From the NCBI RefSeq assembly GCF_026341855.1, contig NZ_JAPENW010000001.1:1426001-1490000 (forward strand): a stretch of 64,000 bases of DNA, written 5' to 3'. The position numbers and the translations under genes were made by a program. A model generated the notes under the pieces. That model searched no databases. It worked only from the letters and a program-made list of their open reading frames with translations, and was not told where the DNA came from. Below are positions 39,008-47,375 of this stretch, in pieces. Every line of letters starts with the position of its first letter. The stretch's first letter is position 1. Source of the DNA: Streptomyces sp. NBC_00568. Its GTDB lineage: Bacteria > Actinomycetota > Actinomycetes > Streptomycetales > Streptomycetaceae.

Positions 39008-41560
39008 GTGACGCCCCGCCCCCCGTCCGACAGTCCGAAGAAGAACGGCGCGAAGAATCCGGCCGCCGCCAAGAAGACGCCGGCCGAGAAGGCAGCGGTC
39101 AAGAAGGCGGCCGAGGGGAAACCGGCGGCCGAGAAGACCACGGCCGGCAAGAAGTCCGCCGCGAAGAAGGCCCCGAAGAAGGCCACGAGGAAGGCGGTGA
39201 CGGCCGTGGCGAAGATCCCGGAGCCCGCCGTCGGCGAGAACGCTCCCGCGGTCGGCGAGAATCCCATACCGTCCGGGAACGGTCCCGTACCGACCGGGAG
39301 CAGTCCCGTACCGACCGGGACAGGTCCCGCACCGGCCGAGAGCAGTCCCCCCGCCGGCTTCGAGGCTCCCGTCTTCGCCGGTGTCGGCCCGGCGGACCGG
39401 CAGCGGCTGCTCGACGGTACGCACCACGATCCGCACGGAGTGCTGGGCGCCCATCCGGTGCCGGGCGGCGTCGCCTTCCGGGCCTTCCGCCCGTACGCGC
39501 TCGGGGTCACCGTCGTCACGGACGACCTGCGTGCCGAACTGCGCGACGACGGGGACGGCTTCTTCTCCGGGCTGCTGCCGCTGCGCGCGGTCCCGGAGTC
39601 GTACCGGCTGCTCGTGGCGTACGAGGGGAAGGTGCTGGAGACCGAGGACGCCTACCGCTTCCTGCCGACGCTCGGTGACTTGGACCTGCATCTGCTCGGT
39701 GAGGGCCGGCACGAGGAGCTGTGGCGGGCGCTCGGCGCCGAACCGATGGAGCGACAGGGCGTCGCCGGAACGCGCTTCACCGTGTGGGCCCCCAACGCGC
39801 TGGGTGTCCGGCTGGCCGGCACCTTCAACTTCTGGGACAGCACGGGATATCCGATGCGGTCGCTCGGCTCCTCAGGGGTGTGGGAGCTGTTCGTGCCCGC
39901 GATAGGCGAGGGCGAGCTCTACAAGTTCGACATCACGCGGCCCGACGGTTCCCGCACGCAGCGCGCCGATCCGATGGCCCGCCGTACCGAGGCTCCGCCC
40001 AGCACGTCCTCGATCGTCCACGCCTCCCACCATGTGTGGCAGGACGCGGACTGGATGGCGAAGAGGGCCGCCCGGCCCGCCCACGAGGCGCCGTTCTCGG
40101 TGTACGAGGTCCATCTGCCGTCCTGGCGACCCGGCCTGACCTACCGTCAGCTTGCCGACCAGCTCCCCGCCTACGTCTCCGACCTCGGCTTCACCCACGT
40201 CGAGCTGATGCCGGTCGCCGAGCACCCCTTCGGGGGCTCCTGGGGATACCAGGTCACCGGCTTCTACGCCCCGACCGCGCGCCTGGGCACGCCCGACGAC
40301 TTCAAGCACCTCGTCGACGCGCTCCACCGGGCCGGCGTCGGCGTCCTCATGGACTGGGTCCCCGCCCACTTCCCCCGCGACGACTGGGCCCTCGCCGAAT
40401 TCGATGGACGCCCCCTGTATGAGCACGCCGACCCGCTCCGCGCCGACCACCCCGACTGGGGCACCCTCGAGTTCGACTACGGCCGCCGCGAGGTCCGCAA
40501 CTTCCTCGTCGCCAACGCCACCTACTGGTGCGAGGAGTTCCACATCGACGGCCTGCGCGTCGACGCCGTCGCCTCCATGCTCTACCTCGACTACTCCCGC
40601 GAACCCGGCCAGTGGGTCCCCAACGAACACGGGGGCCGGGAGAACCTCGACGCCGTCGCGTTCCTCCAGGAGATGAACGCCACCGTCTACCGCCGCAACC
40701 CCGGCGTCGTCACCATCGCCGAGGAGTCCACCGCCTGGGACGGCGTCACCCGGGCCACTCATCACATCGGTCCCGGAGGCTTCGGCGGTCTGGGTTTCGG
40801 GCTGAAGTGGAACATGGGGTGGATGCACGACTCGCTGGACTACGTGTCCCACGAGCCGGTCCACCGCAAGTACCACCACGACGAGATGACGTTCTCGATG
40901 GTGTACGCCTACAGCGAGAACTACGTCCTGCCGATCTCCCACGACGAGGTCGTGCACGGCAAACGCTCACTGGTCTCCAAGATGCCCGGCGACTGGTGGC
41001 AGCAGCGCGCCAACCTGCGCGCCTACCTCGCCTTCATGTGGGCCCACCCCGGTAAACAACTCCTCTTCATGGGCCAGGAGTTCGCCCAGGGCGCCGAATG
41101 GTCGGAGGCCCACGGCCCGGACTGGTGGCTCCTCGACCCCGCCTACGGCGCCGAACCCGACCACCGCGGCGTCCGCGACCTCGTCCGCGACCTCAACACC
41201 ACCTACCGGCACGAAGCCGCGCTCTGGGAACGCGACACCGACCCCGCCGGCTTCGCCTGGATCACCGGGGACTCCGCCGACGACAACGTCTTCGCGTTCC
41301 TGCGCCACGCCGCCGACGGCACCCCCCTGCTCGCCGTCTCCCACTTCTCCCCCGCCGTCCGGCACAACTACCGCCTCGGCGTCCCCGAGGACATCCCCGC
41401 CTGGCACGAGATCCTCAACACCGACAACCTCCGCTACGGCGGCGGCGACATCACCAACCCCGACCCCGTCAAACCGGAACCCCAGGGCTGGCACGGCCGT
41501 CCGGCCAGCATCCAGCTGACCCTGCCGCCGCTCGCGACGGTGTGGCTGCGCCCCGCCTAG
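39008..41560 (+). CDS. glgB: 1,4-alpha-glucan branching enzyme GlgB with Lys/Ala-rich N-terminal tail
   Basis: An 850-residue GH13 enzyme that introduces alpha-1,6 branches. The first 70 residues are histone-H1-like (many KK, AAKK, KKA), followed by four heptads ([28 protein letters not shown]). The canonical enzyme starts near residue 120 with a branching-enzyme N-terminal domain, then CBM48 ([20 protein letters not shown]) and the barrel with nucleophile Asp519 ([10 protein letters not shown]) and acid Glu572 ([11 protein letters not shown]). The GTG start has AGGAGG upstream. It ends the glgE operon; a strong hairpin follows, shared with the convergent helicase gene. Confidence 0.95.
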   Translation: MTPRPPSDSPKKNGAKNPAAAKKTPAEKAAVKKAAEGKPAAEKTTAGKKSAAKKAPKKATRKAVTAVAKIPEPAVGENAPAVGENPIPSGNGPVPTGSSPVPTGTGPAPAESSPPAGFEAPVFAGVGPADRQRLLDGTHHDPHGVLGAHPVPGGVAFRAFRPYALGVTVVTDDLRAELRDDGDGFFSGLLPLRAVPESYRLLVAYEGKVLETEDAYRFLPTLGDLDLHLLGEGRHEELWRALGAEPMERQGVAGTRFTVWAPNALGVRLAGTFNFWDSTGYPMRSLGSSGVWELFVPAIGEGELYKFDITRPDGSRTQRADPMARRTEAPPSTSSIVHASHHVWQDADWMAKRAARPAHEAPFSVYEVHLPSWRPGLTYRQLADQLPAYVSDLGFTHVELMPVAEHPFGGSWGYQVTGFYAPTARLGTPDDFKHLVDALHRAGVGVLMDWVPAHFPRDDWALAEFDGRPLYEHADPLRADHPDWGTLEFDYGRREVRNFLVANATYWCEEFHIDGLRVDAVASMLYLDYSREPGQWVPNEHGGRENLDAVAFLQEMNATVYRRNPGVVTIAEESTAWDGVTRATHHIGPGGFGGLGFGLKWNMGWMHDSLDYVSHEPVHRKYHHDEMTFSMVYAYSENYVLPISHDEVVHGKRSLVSKMPGDWWQQRANLRAYLAFMWAHPGKQLLFMGQEFAQGAEWSEAHGPDWWLLDPAYGAEPDHRGVRDLVRDLNTTYRHEAALWERDTDPAGFAWITGDSADDNVFAFLRHAADGTPLLAVSHFSPAVRHNYRLGVPEDIPAWHEILNTDNLRYGGGDITNPDPVKPEPQGWHGRPASIQLTLPPLATVWLRPA
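39261..39344 (+). repeat. Four in-frame 21-bp repeats in glgB
   Basis: Units 39261-39281, 39282-39302, 39303-39323 and 39324-39344 encode iterated heptads of the type VPTGxxP. Units 2 and 3 are nearly identical (GTCCCGTACCGACCGGGA). They form a Pro/Gly-rich linker between the basic tail and the enzyme; copy number may vary between strains. Confidence 0.85.
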
Positions 41561-41578
41561 CGCCTGTCCACGCAGGGT

Positions 41579-41616
41579 CCCGGCCTTCCCGGGGCTGAAC
41601 CACGGGGAAGGCCGGG
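41579..41616. terminator. Bidirectional terminator between glgB and the helicase gene
   Basis: Perfect 12-bp arms CCCGGCCTTCCC (41579-41590) and GGGAAGGCCGGG (41605-41616), nested inside a wider GGGTCCC/GGGACCC pair (41575-41581, 41622-41628), lie between the convergent stops. Confidence 0.8.
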
Positions 41617-41630
41617 TCGGCGGGACCCCG

Positions 41631-43940
41631 TCACTCCAGCCCGGCGCCCCGCAGCGACGCGGGCAGTTCCCCGGTGTGCACGAGTCCCAGGGTCTGGGTG
41701 GCCCGGGTCAGCGCCACGTACAGGTCGCTGGTCCCGTACGACGCGGGCTCGACCACCAGCACGGAGTCGAATTCCAGCCCCTTGGCCTGCCGGGGGTCGA
41801 GGAGCACCACCGTGCGGGTGAGGTCCGGCTCCTGGCCCGCCGTCACCCCGTCCAGCCGGGCGGCGAGCGCGCCGTGCAGGGCACGCGGCGCGATGACCGC
41901 GAGCCGCCCCTCGGCCGGGGTCAGCTCGGCGACGGCCTTGGCGACCGTGCCGGGCAGGTCGTCCCCGGCGTCCCGCGCCCAGGGGCGCACCCCGGTGGAG
42001 CGGACGGAGCGCGGCGGCTCGAAGCCGGGGCGCTCGGCCCGCACCACACCGGCGGCGACGTCCATGATCTCGGACGGGGTGCGGTAGTTGACGCCGAGCC
42101 GTGTGTGCTCCCAGCGGTCCTCGACGTACGGGGAGAGGATCTCCTCCCACGATCCGACCCCCGCCGCCTCCGCCGTCTGCGCGGGGTCGCCGACGAGCGT
42201 CATGGAACGCGTCGGGGTGCGGCGCATCAGCAGCCGCCACGCCATCGGCGACAGCTCCTGCGCCTCGTCGACGATGATGTGACCGAAGGCCCACGTGCGG
42301 TCGGCGGCGGCGCGCTCGGCGGCGCTGCGGTGATCGTCCTCCTCGTGCCGTTCGGCCATCCGCTCGGCGTCGATGATGTTGTGCGCGGACAGGATCTCGG
42401 AGTCCTCCTCGTCCTTGTCCTCGAACTCGTACGTCCGCGAGGCGTAGGAGACGTCCAGCACTCCCTGCGCGTACGCGATCTGGGTGTGGCGTTCCTGGTC
42501 GGCGAGCGCCCGGGCGACCCGGTCGTCCTCGCCCAGCAGTTCGGCGGCCTCGTCGAGGAGGGGCACGTCCGCGCCGGTCCAGTCCCCGGCTCGGGTCAGC
42601 GGGCGGCGGACGACCGCCGCGTCCTCGTCCGGTAGGTAGCCCCGCGGGTCCGCCAGGAAGTCTGCGACCAGTCGCTGCGGGGTCAGCCTCGGCCACAACT
42701 GGTCTACGGCGGACCAGACTTCGGGGTTCTCGGCGAGTTCGTCGCGGATCTGGGTGATGTCGCTCGGGTCGAGGAGGTTGGAGCCGTCGAAGGGGTCCGT
42801 GCCGATGCGTTCGGCGAGCATGTCGGTGAGGGTGTTGAGGATGTGGCCCTCGAAGTGCTCGCGGGCGACGTTGTGGGGCAGGTCGGCCGCGCGGGTGCGG
42901 TCCCGGGCGACCTGGACGAGGCCCGCGTCGAGCATCAGGATGTCCCGGTCGTGCTCGATCGCGATCACCGGGTCGGGAAGGGCCTGGCGGTCACGGACGA
43001 CCTCGGCGAGGACCTCGGCCATCTCGGCGCGCCCCTTCACGGCGGCCGCCTCGGGCGTGTCGAGTGCCGTGGCGTGGACGCCGGGGAAGAGTTCGCCGAC
43101 GGTCGAGAGCAGCACACCGGTCTCGCCGAGCGAGGGCAGCACCTCGCCGATGTAGCCGAGGAAGGCCGGGTTCGGGCCGACGATCAGGACGGCCCGCTTG
43201 GCGAGCAGTTCCCGGTGTTCGTACAGCAGATACGCGGCGCGGTGCAGGGCGACGGCGGTCTTGCCGGTGCCGGGGCCGCCTTCGACGACCATGATGCCCC
43301 GGTGCGGCGCGCGGATGATCCGGTCCTGTTCGGCCTGGATGGTCTGCACGATGTCGCCCATCCGGCCGGTGCGGGCCGAGTTGAGCGCGGCGAGCAGCAC
43401 GGCGTCGCCGGTCGGGTCCTCGTGACCGGTGCGTTCGCGGTCACCGAGGTCGAGGATCTCGTCGTGCAGGGCGGTGACGTGCCGGCCCTCGGTGGTGATG
43501 TGCCGGCGACGGCGCAGGCCCATCGGGGTGTGGCCGGTGGCCAGGTAGAAGGGGCGGGCGACCGGGGCCCGCCAGTCGACGAGGATCGGGGTGCGCTCGG
43601 TGTCGTCGGCGCGGATGCCGATCCGGCCGATGTGGTGGGTGAGACCGGCGGAGGGTGCCCCTTCCGCGGGGGATTCCACCGGGGCCAGATCGATACGGCC
43701 GAAGCAGAGCGACCCGTCCACGGCGTTCAGCGCGGCCAGCAGCCCCGAGCGTTCGGCGACCAGGACGTCCCGTTCGAGCCGTGCCTGCATGGGTGTGTTG
43801 CCCTGGGCGAGCGCATCCTCGACAGAGGCCTCGGTGACACCGCGCAGGGCGTCCACCCGCGTGTACAACCCGTCGATGAATTCCTGCTCGCTCCGCAGTT
43901 CATCGTCGGGGAATTCTGTGTGCGATCCCTTGTTTGACAA
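41631..43940 (-). CDS. HelD/HelR-like superfamily 1 RNA polymerase-associated helicase
   Basis: A 769-residue UvrD/Rep-like ATPase without the full DNA-helicase set. The N-terminal coiled coil (about residues 15-70, SEQEFIDGLYTRVDALRG) is the HelD arm that enters the RNA polymerase secondary channel. Walker A is EGGPGTGKTAVAL, Walker B IIVDEAQELSPMAW; QAKGLEFDSVLVVEP and YVALTRATQTLGL are later motifs. Actinobacterial HelD recycles stalled RNA polymerase, and HelR of S. venezuelae also protects it from rifamycins. Whether this is HelR cannot be shown here. The TTG start has GGGAGCGG upstream. An elaborate inverted-repeat leader precedes it. Confidence 0.85.
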   Translation of the reverse strand: MSNKGSHTEFPDDELRSEQEFIDGLYTRVDALRGVTEASVEDALAQGNTPMQARLERDVLVAERSGLLAALNAVDGSLCFGRIDLAPVESPAEGAPSAGLTHHIGRIGIRADDTERTPILVDWRAPVARPFYLATGHTPMGLRRRRHITTEGRHVTALHDEILDLGDRERTGHEDPTGDAVLLAALNSARTGRMGDIVQTIQAEQDRIIRAPHRGIMVVEGGPGTGKTAVALHRAAYLLYEHRELLAKRAVLIVGPNPAFLGYIGEVLPSLGETGVLLSTVGELFPGVHATALDTPEAAAVKGRAEMAEVLAEVVRDRQALPDPVIAIEHDRDILMLDAGLVQVARDRTRAADLPHNVAREHFEGHILNTLTDMLAERIGTDPFDGSNLLDPSDITQIRDELAENPEVWSAVDQLWPRLTPQRLVADFLADPRGYLPDEDAAVVRRPLTRAGDWTGADVPLLDEAAELLGEDDRVARALADQERHTQIAYAQGVLDVSYASRTYEFEDKDEEDSEILSAHNIIDAERMAERHEEDDHRSAAERAAADRTWAFGHIIVDEAQELSPMAWRLLMRRTPTRSMTLVGDPAQTAEAAGVGSWEEILSPYVEDRWEHTRLGVNYRTPSEIMDVAAGVVRAERPGFEPPRSVRSTGVRPWARDAGDDLPGTVAKAVAELTPAEGRLAVIAPRALHGALAARLDGVTAGQEPDLTRTVVLLDPRQAKGLEFDSVLVVEPASYGTSDLYVALTRATQTLGLVHTGELPASLRGAGLE

Positions 43941-43955
43941 TTCCGCTCCCGCCCA

Positions 43956-44030
43956 GATATACTCTGCCTACTGAACTTCTTTGCGACTCGATCCCCTCGA
44001 AGTCGCGAATCATCGAATATACGCAAAGAA
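43956..44030 (-). promoter_or_regulatory. Promoter and nested inverted repeats upstream of the helicase gene
   Basis: Read on the minus strand, a -10-like TATATC (43956-43961) lies 16 bp from the TTG start. Upstream, TTCTTTGCG/CGCAAAGAA form distant arms (43977-43985 and 44022-44030) and enclose GCGACT/AGTCGC (43983-43988 and 44001-44006). The symmetric elements cover the -35 zone, as expected for an operator. The region is unusually AT-rich for the window. I could not identify a rifamycin-associated element with certainty. Confidence 0.5.
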
Positions 44031-44059
44031 ATCCCCCGGGCGCAATTGCCCAGGGGATT
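44030..44059 (-). terminator. Intrinsic terminator after the thioredoxin gene
   Basis: 12-bp arms AATCCCCCGGGC (44030-44041) and GCCCAGGGGATT (44048-44059) with one mismatch and a 6-nt loop, flanked by T-rich tracts on both strands (TTTTT on plus, TTTCTTT on minus). It is 18 bp past the thioredoxin stop and is the most E. coli-like terminator in the window. Confidence 0.85.
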
Positions 44060-44077
44060 TTTGTATGCCGGGTGGGA

Positions 44078-44410
44078 TCAGAGCACGTCGGACAGCTCCT
44101 GGAGCAGCCGACGCTTGGGCCGCGCGCCCACCATCGACTTCACGGGCTCACCGTCGCGGAAAACCATGAACGTCGGCATCGAGAGCACGCCGTACGCCAG
44201 CGTCGTCTCCGGATTGGTGTCCACGTCCAGCTGGACCACCTTGAATCGGTCGGCCTCCTCGAAGGCCAGCTCGCTGAGCACCGGCCCCATCTGCCGGCAC
44301 GGCGGGCACCAGTCGGCCGTGAACTCCACCAGCACGGGCAGATCCGCCCCGATCACCTCCGCTCCGAAGTCCGCGTCCGTCACCTCGGCCACACCTGCCG
44401 CCTTGATCAC
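44078..44410 (-). CDS. Thioredoxin with CPPC active site
   Basis: A 110-residue thioredoxin fold. The active site is DWCPPCRQM (Cys35, Cys38) instead of the usual WCGPC, and the cis-Pro loop SMPTFMVFRDGE is present. A Pro in place of Gly at the second position changes redox potential and partner choice in other thioredoxin-fold proteins. There is no signal peptide, so it is cytosolic. GTG 44410 is preceded by GGGAGGG 8 nt upstream and overlaps the MerR gene stop (GTGA); an ATG at 44434 lacks such a site. It is co-transcribed with, and coupled to, the MerR regulator, suggesting redox-controlled expression. Confidence 0.9.
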   Translation of the reverse strand: MIKAAGVAEVTDADFGAEVIGADLPVLVEFTADWCPPCRQMGPVLSELAFEEADRFKVVQLDVDTNPETTLAYGVLSMPTFMVFRDGEPVKSMVGARPKRRLLQELSDVL

Positions 44411-44835
44411 CGCGTCCGCCCTCCCAGTTCGCATACGGGTTCCGGACCGCCCGGAACCTCCGCGTCGGCCGCCAGCTCGTCGCGCGCCCGTTCGGCCCGC
44501 GCCAGCTGCTCGCCGACCTGCGCGCGCACCGACCGCAGCTCGTCGATCAGCCCGTCGAGCTCGCCGAGCTTGCGGCGGTAGACGTCGAGGGACGCCGGGC
44601 ACGAGTCGCCCTCGGGATGCCCGGCCCGCAGACACTCCACGAAGGGCCGTGTCTCCTCCAGGTCGAACCCGAAGTCCTGCAACGTCCTGATCTGCCGCAG
44701 CAGCCGCAGGTCGTGCTCGTCGTACGTCCGGTACCCGTTCTCGCCCCGCCGCGCGGGCAGCAGCCCCCGCGACTCGTAGTAGCGCAGAGTCCGCGTGGTC
44801 GTCCCGGCTCGTTCCGCCAGCTCGCCGATTCGCAT
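44407..44835 (-). CDS. MerR-family regulator coupled to thioredoxin
   Basis: A 142-residue MerR protein: winged helix MRIGELAERAGTTTRTLRYYE at the very N terminus, wing GENGYRTYDEHD, then a long dimerisation helix. Two Cys (VECLRAGHPEGDSCPASL, about residues 68-80) in the effector region sit where metal- or redox-sensing MerR members place theirs; another Cys lies near the C terminus. Redox sensing is an inference, strengthened by the coupled thioredoxin. The ATG lies 7 bp from the -10 hexamer of a 19-bp-spacer promoter, so the transcript appears leaderless and autoregulated. Confidence 0.88.
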   Translation of the reverse strand: MRIGELAERAGTTTRTLRYYESRGLLPARRGENGYRTYDEHDLRLLRQIRTLQDFGFDLEETRPFVECLRAGHPEGDSCPASLDVYRRKLGELDGLIDELRSVRAQVGEQLARAERARDELAADAEVPGGPEPVCELGGRTR

Positions 44836-44841
44836 GCCTCG

Positions 44842-44872
44842 ACGGTAATCCTTGACGCCGACGTCAAGGCAA
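44842..44872 (-). promoter_or_regulatory. MerR-type promoter with 19-bp spacer and perfect dyad
   Basis: Minus strand: -35 TTGCCT (44867-44872) and -10 TACCGT (44842-44847) with a 19-bp spacer. The dyad CTTGACG-CCGA-CGTCAAG (44851-44868) fills the spacer, exactly as in MerR-activated promoters. It drives the merR-thioredoxin operon. Confidence 0.72.
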
Positions 44873-44891
44873 GCGTCCGCGGCCGGCCGGT

Positions 44892-45413
44892 TCAGCGGAC
44901 GGTGCGCGGCAGCAGCGGCTTCCGCTCCACCGGAGACGACAGCACGATCGATGTCGTCGTCCGCCCCAGCGCGGAGGTCTGCTCCAGGACGTCCTCCAGA
45001 TGGATCGTGTCCTCGACGGCGACCTTGAGGATCCAGCAGTCCTCGCCGACGACGTGGTGGACCTCGGTGATCTCGGGGCGGGCCAGCAGTTCCAGGGTCC
45101 GCGGGTGCTTGAGCGTGTAGCCGCCGTGCGGATTGACGCGGATGAAGGCCTGGATGCCGTAGCCGAGACGGGGTGCCGACACCCGGGCGCCGTAGCCGGT
45201 GATCGCGCCCGTCGTCTCCAGCCGCCGCACCCGCTCCGCCACCGCCGCCGGGCTCAGCCGGACCCGGCGGCCCAGCTCGCTGAGCTTGATGCGGCCGTCG
45301 CTCTGGAGCAGCTCCAGGATCTGCCGGTCCAGCGCGTCGAAGGCCACCGGCGTTTCGCCGGAGACGGCGCGCGGCTGCCGTGGTTCTTTCGGTGCGACGG
45401 CCGGATCTCCCAT
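44892..45413 (-). CDS. Lrp/AsnC-family transcriptional regulator
   Basis: A 173-residue regulator: an N-terminal AsnC HTH (FDALDRQILELLQSDGRIKLSELGRRVRLSPAAVAERVRRLE) and a C-terminal RAM/ligand-binding domain (GIQAFIRVNPHG... VHHVVGEDCWILKV). It probably binds an amino acid and forms octamers; the regulon is unknown. A 25-residue Pro/Ala/Glu N-terminal extension precedes the HTH. It is divergent from the NAD-dependent epimerase/reductase gene at 45524, which is a candidate target. Confidence 0.88.
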   Translation of the reverse strand: MGDPAVAPKEPRQPRAVSGETPVAFDALDRQILELLQSDGRIKLSELGRRVRLSPAAVAERVRRLETTGAITGYGARVSAPRLGYGIQAFIRVNPHGGYTLKHPRTLELLARPEITEVHHVVGEDCWILKVAVEDTIHLEDVLEQTSALGRTTTSIVLSSPVERKPLLPRTVR

Positions 45414-45523
45414 GTCTCCCCCTTCAGACCTGTCCCTTGCGACGGGAGAATTATGACCACAGGCCGAGGAACCGTGAACGCCCGGTGATCGGTGGCGGGT
45501 GCGCGGGAATAGGGGAGGGCGAT

Positions 45524-46426
45524 GTGCGAGAGATCTGCGTGATCGGCGGAAACCGGTATTTCGGAAAGCGTCTCATCGACCGGTTGACGGCCGCGGGGGA
45601 CCGGGTCACCGTCATCAATCGCGGCTCGTCGGCGCCGCCCGCCGGGACCATTCATCTGATCGCCGACCGCAATGACGAGAACTCGCTGGAAAAGGCGCTG
45701 GGTTCACGGACCTTCGACGTCGTCGTCGACCAGGTCTGCTACTCACCGCGGCAGGCGGAGATCGCGCGCCGGGCCTTCGCGGGGCGCACCCGCCGGTATG
45801 TGATGACGTCCACCGTCGAGGTGTACGAGTACGAGGACGCGGCGGCGCCGGTCGGCGAGGGAGCCGTGGATGCTCGTACGGTCGCCGTCGATCCCGGCCT
45901 CCCTTGGGACGACACGGAGTTCCTCGACGCGCACTACGGGGAGGGCAAGCGGCAGGCCGAGGCGGTGTTCGCGGCCGAGCCCGGCCTCCCGTACGTGGCC
46001 GTGCGTGTCGCCCATGTGCTGGGCGGGGACGACGACTTCACCGGGCGTGTGCAGCACTACGCCGACCGTATCCGCGCCGGCGAGCCGATCGCCGTGCCCC
46101 CGGTGAACCACCCGGCGACGTACATCCACGTCGAGGAGATCGCCGACTTCCTGTTCTGGACGGTGGGCGAGGACTTCACCGGCCCGGTCAACGCGGCCTC
46201 CCACGGGACCCTGACCACGGAAGAGCTGTGCGAGGCGATCACCGCGCACCTCCCGGACGGCAGGACGCTCCTGCGGGCCGTCGACGTGGGTGAGGTCTCC
46301 CCCTTCTCCTTCAGCCGTTCCTACGGCATGGACAACTCCCGGGCCACCCGGCTCGGTTTCTCCTTCGGTGACGCCCGGACGTGGCTGCCGCGCGCCGTGG
46401 CCGAGACCCTCGGAAAGGACGACTGA
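45524..46426 (+). CDS. NAD-dependent epimerase/reductase (extended SDR)
   Basis: A 300-residue extended/atypical SDR. The N-terminal dinucleotide motif is CVIGGNRYFGKRLIDRL and the catalytic YxxxK is HYGEGK; MTSTVEVYEY supplies the Ser region. HPATYIHVEEIADFLFWTV resembles RNA-binding CSP41-like and isoflavone-reductase-like SDRs. Substrate unknown. GTG 45524 is preceded by AGGGGAGGG. It is followed after 1 bp by an aldo-keto reductase, with which it forms a two-gene operon, so both may act on one carbonyl or sugar substrate. Confidence 0.82.
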   Translation: MREICVIGGNRYFGKRLIDRLTAAGDRVTVINRGSSAPPAGTIHLIADRNDENSLEKALGSRTFDVVVDQVCYSPRQAEIARRAFAGRTRRYVMTSTVEVYEYEDAAAPVGEGAVDARTVAVDPGLPWDDTEFLDAHYGEGKRQAEAVFAAEPGLPYVAVRVAHVLGGDDDFTGRVQHYADRIRAGEPIAVPPVNHPATYIHVEEIADFLFWTVGEDFTGPVNAASHGTLTTEELCEAITAHLPDGRTLLRAVDVGEVSPFSFSRSYGMDNSRATRLGFSFGDARTWLPRAVAETLGKDD

Positions 46427-46427
46427 C

Positions 46428-47354
46428 ATGCGTCACCGCACACTTGGCGGGCTGCGCGTGAGTGCCGTGGGGCTCGGCGTGATGCCGCTGTCCATCGAGG
46501 GCCGTCCGGACGAGGCGCGGGCGCTGGCCACGGTGCACGCCGCCCTCGACGCGGGCGTCACGCTCCTCGACACGGCGGACTCCTACCATCTGCCCGGCGA
46601 CGAGCCCGGCCACAACGAACGGCTCGTTGCCCGCGCCCTGGCGACCTACGGCGGCGACACCGCTGGCGTCCTGGTGACCACCAAGGGCGGCCGCGGCAGG
46701 CCGGCCGACGGCACCTGGACCGTCGACGGCTCCCCGGGGCACCTCAAGACGGCGGCCGAGGCCTCGCTGAAGCGGCTGGGCCTGGAGGCGATCGGGCTCT
46801 ATCAGCTGCACAAGCCCGACCCCGCCGTCCCCTTCGAGGACTCGGTCGGCGCCCTGCGCGACCTTCTCGACGCGGGCACGATCCGGCTGGCCGGCGTCTC
46901 CAACACCACCGCCGACCAGATCCGCCGGGCCCACGCGATCCTCGGCGACCGTCTGGTCTCCGTCCAGAACCGGTACTCCCCCGCGGTACGGGACAGCGAC
47001 GCCGAACTGCTCCTCTGCGCCGAGCTGGGTCTCGCCTTCCTGCCGTGGAGTCCGCTGGGCGGCATCTCCCGCAGTTCCCTGGACGGCCCGTCCGGCACCG
47101 GCTCCGCGGACGGTCCCCGGGAGGGGCTCGAAGCGTTCCACGCGGTGGCCCGGGAGCAGGGCGTGAGCCCTCAACAGGTCGCTCTCGCCTGGCTGTCGGC
47201 CCGCTCCCCCACCGTGATCCCGATCCCGGGCGCCAGCCGCCCGGAGACCGCCCGGGACTCGGCGGGGGCCGCTGACCTGCTGCTGAGCGCGGCGGACCTG
47301 GCCCGCCTGGACACGGCGACGGACCACCGGCGTCCGCCCCTCACCGGCCCCTGA
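46428..47354 (+). CDS. Aldo/keto reductase
   Basis: A 308-residue (alpha/beta)8 NADPH-dependent oxidoreductase. The catalytic tetrad is visible: Asp and Tyr in LLDTADSYHLPG, Lys in VLVTTKGGRG, His in IGLYQLHKPDP. The cofactor-binding tail reads VIPIPGASRPETARD. It resembles AKR families 11/13 (YhdN and tas-like) that reduce aldehydes and ketones; substrate unknown. The ATG is 1 bp after the preceding SDR stop codon, with GGAAAGGA as ribosome-binding site inside that gene. It converges with the DUF2127 gene after 21 bp. Confidence 0.9.
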   Translation: MRHRTLGGLRVSAVGLGVMPLSIEGRPDEARALATVHAALDAGVTLLDTADSYHLPGDEPGHNERLVARALATYGGDTAGVLVTTKGGRGRPADGTWTVDGSPGHLKTAAEASLKRLGLEAIGLYQLHKPDPAVPFEDSVGALRDLLDAGTIRLAGVSNTTADQIRRAHAILGDRLVSVQNRYSPAVRDSDAELLLCAELGLAFLPWSPLGGISRSSLDGPSGTGSADGPREGLEAFHAVAREQGVSPQQVALAWLSARSPTVIPIPGASRPETARDSAGAADLLLSAADLARLDTATDHRRPPLTGP

Positions 47355-47375
47355 GCCGGGCGTCGGCCAGAAGGG

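Noticed and set aside
43941..44077. Rifamycin-associated element upstream of the helicase
   Set aside because: Inverted repeats are present but I cannot match them confidently to the published element from memory, so HelR identity is not claimed.
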